DNA of 64,000 bases from Terrabacter sp. MAHUQ-38 (GTDB lineage Bacteria; Actinomycetota; Actinomycetes; Actinomycetales; Dermatophilaceae), in assembly GCF_014518425.1 (NCBI RefSeq), contig NZ_JACVCU010000005.1:124678-188677 (forward strand), in the 5' to 3' direction. Shown in pieces: positions 59,412-64,000 of the stretch. How positions within the stretch are numbered: the stretch's first letter is position 1; every line of letters begins with the position of its first letter. Below the pieces are notes generated by a model. It saw nothing but the letters and a program-made list of their open reading frames with translations, was not told the origin of the DNA and ran no database searches. Made by a program: the position numbers and the translations under genes.

Positions 59412-60829
59412 CCACCCACATCGAAGAGCTGAACCCCGGCCTCAAGGGCATCGGCACCTATGAGTACGGCTGGGCCGACAGCGACGTGGCCGGCTCGTCA
59501 GCGCGCCGTGGACTCAACGAGGACGTCGTGCGAGACATCTCAGCCCGCAAGAACGAGCCCGAGTGGATGACGAAGCTGCGGCTCAAGAGCCTCAGCCTCT
59601 TCGGCAAGAAGCCGATGCCCTCCTGGGGCTCGGACCTGACCGGCATCGACTTCCAGAACATCAAGTACTTCGTGAAGTCCACCGAGAAGCAGGCGGCCAC
59701 GTGGGACGACCTGCCCGAGGACATCAAGAACACCTACGACCGCCTGGGCATCCCGGAGGCCGAGAAGCAGCGCCTCGTCTCCGGCGTCGCCGCGCAGTAC
59801 GAGTCCGAGGTCGTCTACCACCAGATCCGTGAGGACCTCGAGCAGCAGGGTGTCATCTTCCTCGACACCGACACCGCCCTCAAGGAGCACGAGGACATCT
59901 TCCGCGAGCACTTCGCGACGGTGATCCCCGCCGGCGACAACAAGTTCGCCGCCCTCAACACCGCGGTCTGGTCCGGTGGCTCGTTCATCTACGTGCCCAA
60001 GGGCGTCCACGTCGACATCCCGCTCCAGGCGTACTTCCGGATCAACACCGAGAACATGGGCCAGTTCGAGCGGACGCTGATCATCGCCGACGAGGGCTCC
60101 TACGTGCACTACGTCGAGGGCTGCACCGCCCCGATCTACAAGTCGGACTCGCTGCACTCGGCCGTTGTCGAGATCATCGTCAAGAAGAACGCCCGCGTGC
60201 GCTACACGACCATCCAGAACTGGTCCAACAACGTGTACAACCTCGTCACGAAGCGCGCCACCTGCGAGGAGGGCGCGACCATGGAGTGGATCGACGGCAA
60301 CATCGGCTCCAAGGTGACGATGAAGTACCCGGCGGTCTTCCTCATGGGTGAGCACGCCAAGGGCGAGACGCTCTCGATCGCGTTCGCCGGCGAGGGCCAG
60401 CACCAGGACACCGGCTCCAAGATGGTTCACTGCGCTCCCAACACGAAGAGCTCGATCATCAGCAAGTCGGTCGCCCGCGGTGGCGGTCGCGCCTCCTACC
60501 GCGGTCTCGTGCAGGTCCTCGAGGGCGCCTCGCACTCGGCTTCGACCGTGCGCTGTGACGCCCTGCTCGTCGACACGATCAGCCGCTCCGACACCTACCC
60601 GTACGTCGACATCCGCGAGGACGACGTGTCGATGGGTCACGAGGCCACGGTCTCGAAGGTGTCCGAGGACCAGCTCTTCTACCTCATGTCCCGCGGTATG
60701 GCCGAGGACGAGGCGATGGCGATGATCGTGCGCGGCTTCATCGAGCCGATCGCGCGCGAGCTGCCCATGGAGTACGCCCTCGAGCTCAACCGACTCATCG
60801 AACTGCAGATGGAAGGAGCCGTCGGCTGA
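59408..60829 (+). CDS. sufB: Fe-S cluster assembly scaffold protein SufB
   Basis: 473 residues. Scaffold subunit on which the cluster is built in the SufBC2D complex. Family blocks: [60 protein letters not shown] with a conserved Cys, [20 protein letters not shown], and the C-terminal [20 protein letters not shown]. No intein is present, unlike in mycobacterial SufB. ATG 59408 overlaps the sufR stop, and the stop shares one base with the sufD start (TGATG). Confidence 0.97.
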   Translation: MTTHIEELNPGLKGIGTYEYGWADSDVAGSSARRGLNEDVVRDISARKNEPEWMTKLRLKSLSLFGKKPMPSWGSDLTGIDFQNIKYFVKSTEKQAATWDDLPEDIKNTYDRLGIPEAEKQRLVSGVAAQYESEVVYHQIREDLEQQGVIFLDTDTALKEHEDIFREHFATVIPAGDNKFAALNTAVWSGGSFIYVPKGVHVDIPLQAYFRINTENMGQFERTLIIADEGSYVHYVEGCTAPIYKSDSLHSAVVEIIVKKNARVRYTTIQNWSNNVYNLVTKRATCEEGATMEWIDGNIGSKVTMKYPAVFLMGEHAKGETLSIAFAGEGQHQDTGSKMVHCAPNTKSSIISKSVARGGGRASYRGLVQVLEGASHSASTVRCDALLVDTISRSDTYPYVDIREDDVSMGHEATVSKVSEDQLFYLMSRGMAEDEAMAMIVRGFIEPIARELPMEYALELNRLIELQMEGAVG

Positions 60830-62124
60830 TGAGCCTTCTGGCTGACACGACCACCGACACCCCCGACACCCAGCAGAGCGAGACCACGGTGCACGACGCC
60901 GCCACGACCACCGCCGTCCCCGGTTCCACGGCGCACACCGACTCCGCCGCGGCCTTCGTGCCGAGCCAGTCGCGTGCCGAGCGCACGGCGTCCTTCGACG
61001 TCGCTGCCTTCCCGCTGCCATCGGGTCGCGAGGAGGACTGGCGCTTCACGCCGGTCAAGAAGCTCGCCCGCCTGCTCGCCGAGGGTGCGACGGGCCGCCT
61101 CGACGTGCGCAGCCTGCTGCCCGAAGGGGTCACGACGTCGACGATCACGGCCGAGCAGGCCCAGGGCCTCGGCATCCTCCCGCCCCAGGACCGTGCCGCG
61201 GTCGTCGCGGGCGCGGCTGACGGCGCGCTGCTGCTCGACATCCCGGCGGAGGCCGAGCTCGACGCGCCGGTGCGCCTCTCGCTGGTCGGCACGGGCGGGG
61301 AGCCCGTGCACGGCCACCTGGTCGTGCGCACCGGGCGCTTCTCGAAGGCGACCGTCGTCGTCGAGCACACGGGCTCGGCCCGCTACTCACAGCTCGTGTC
61401 CGTCGTCACCGGCGACGGGTCCGACCTCACTCTCGTGTCCGTGCAGCGCTGGGACGACGACGCCCAGCACCTGGCTCAGCACGACGCCCTCGTCGGGCGC
61501 GACGCCCGCTACAAGCACCTGGCGGTGTCGTTGGGCGGCCAGGTCGTCCGCGTCAACGCCAACGTGCGCTACGCCGGTCCCGGCGGTGACGCGACCCTGC
61601 TCGGTGTGTACTTCGCCGACGCCGGTCAGCATCTCGAGCACCGCTCGTACATCGACCACAACACGGCACACTGCAAGAGCAGGGCCACCTACAAGGGCGC
61701 CCTCCAGGGCGAGACGGCCCGCACCGTGTGGGTCGGCGACGTGCTCATCCGCGCCGCGGCCGAGGGCACCGACACCTACGAGCTCAACCGCAACCTCGTG
61801 CTCACCGACGGCGCGCGCGCCGACTCGGTGCCGAACCTCGAGATCGAGACGGGCGAGATCGAGGGCGCCGGGCACGCTTCTGCCACGGGCCGTTTCGACG
61901 ACCTGCAGCTGTTCTACCTGCAGTCGCGCGGCATCAACGAGGACGAGGCCAAGCGTCTCGTCGTGCGCGGCTTCTTCGCCGACATCATCCGTGAGATCCC
62001 GCTCGGAGACCTCCGCGACGAGATCACCGCGGCCATCGAGGAGGAGCTCGCGTCGACGGCATACGCCGCTCCCACCCAGCAGACCCCCAGCACTGTCACC
62101 CCCAGCACGAACAAGGAGAACTGA
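60829..62124 (+). CDS. sufD: Fe-S cluster assembly protein SufD
   Basis: 431 residues. Partner of SufB in the scaffold complex. A Thr/Asp-rich N terminus precedes the family region PSGREEDWRFTPVKKLARLL; the beta-helix core ends in GAGHASATGRFDDLQLFYLQ and SRGINEDEAKRLVVRGFFAD as in SufB. Translation is coupled to sufB by a one-base overlap. Five bases separate it from sufC. Confidence 0.95.
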   Translation: MSLLADTTTDTPDTQQSETTVHDAATTTAVPGSTAHTDSAAAFVPSQSRAERTASFDVAAFPLPSGREEDWRFTPVKKLARLLAEGATGRLDVRSLLPEGVTTSTITAEQAQGLGILPPQDRAAVVAGAADGALLLDIPAEAELDAPVRLSLVGTGGEPVHGHLVVRTGRFSKATVVVEHTGSARYSQLVSVVTGDGSDLTLVSVQRWDDDAQHLAQHDALVGRDARYKHLAVSLGGQVVRVNANVRYAGPGGDATLLGVYFADAGQHLEHRSYIDHNTAHCKSRATYKGALQGETARTVWVGDVLIRAAAEGTDTYELNRNLVLTDGARADSVPNLEIETGEIEGAGHASATGRFDDLQLFYLQSRGINEDEAKRLVVRGFFADIIREIPLGDLRDEITAAIEEELASTAYAAPTQQTPSTVTPSTNKEN

Positions 62125-62129
62125 CCCAC

Positions 62130-64000
<1,871 letters not shown>

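Noticed and set aside
59408-60829. Intein in SufB, as in mycobacteria
   Set aside because: The 473-residue SufB is uninterrupted across its conserved blocks.

Overview
The window is about 70% G+C, with GTG starts, ATGA/GTGA stop-start overlaps and actinobacterial marker genes (whiA, rbpA, opcA, mycothiol-type and F420-type enzymes, a sufR-led suf operon). I infer an Actinomycetota chromosome, most likely Micrococcales and possibly Intrasporangiaceae-like; the family is a guess from gene order and style. It looks like ordinary core chromosome. I saw no tRNA, rRNA, insertion sequence, prophage or CRISPR array, and no gene-free stretch longer than 300 bases.

Layout. 1-4 kb: the end of a heptad-repeat surface protein, a methyltransferase, and rpsA. 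4-9.5 kb: a ugp-like operon (two permeases, Tat lipoprotein binding protein, ATPase, glycerophosphodiester phosphodiesterase). 9.7-13.7 kb: TetR regulator with a PPOX/F420 enzyme, a coaE-GrpB fusion, lipoate ligase and a YCII protein. 13.7-17.5 kb: uvrB, a YjbR protein, and terC behind a manganese (yybP-ykoY) riboswitch. 17.6-20.7 kb (minus strand): MFS and EamA transporters and an NlpC/P60 peptidase. 20.8-24.4 kb: a small unknown protein, then a response regulator/glutaredoxin-like/thioredoxin-reductase-like fusion beside a cyclic-nucleotide-domain histidine kinase. 24.5-27.7 kb (minus): GH15 enzyme, mycothiol-dependent isomerase-like protein and MBL hydrolase. 27.8-36.7 kb: uvrA, Rieske protein, uvrC, rapZ, yvcK, whiA.

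36.9-40.8 kb holds gap-pgk-tpiA, secG and rbpA. 40.9-49.6 kb (minus) is the pentose-phosphate operon tkt-tal-pgi-zwf-opcA-pgl. 49.8-56.7 kb covers heme and respiratory functions (ctaB, ctaA), a two-component pair, a GNAT-Nudix fusion, a DUF2231 protein and an ABC-2 exporter. 56.8-58.5 kb is psd-pssA for phosphatidylethanolamine. 58.5-64 kb is sufR-sufB-sufD-sufC-sufS, with sufS running off the end.

The parts form coherent modules: central carbon flux (glycolysis triad plus the PPP operon), nucleotide excision repair (all three uvr genes within 20 kb), phospholipid synthesis, Fe-S assembly under SufR, and heme A synthesis. The most intriguing items are the redox-domain two-component pair at 21.3-24.4 kb, an over-represented octamer GTATGCCG found about 17 times by eye on both strands, and a recurrent TANNNT-N6/7-GTG leaderless promoter signature.
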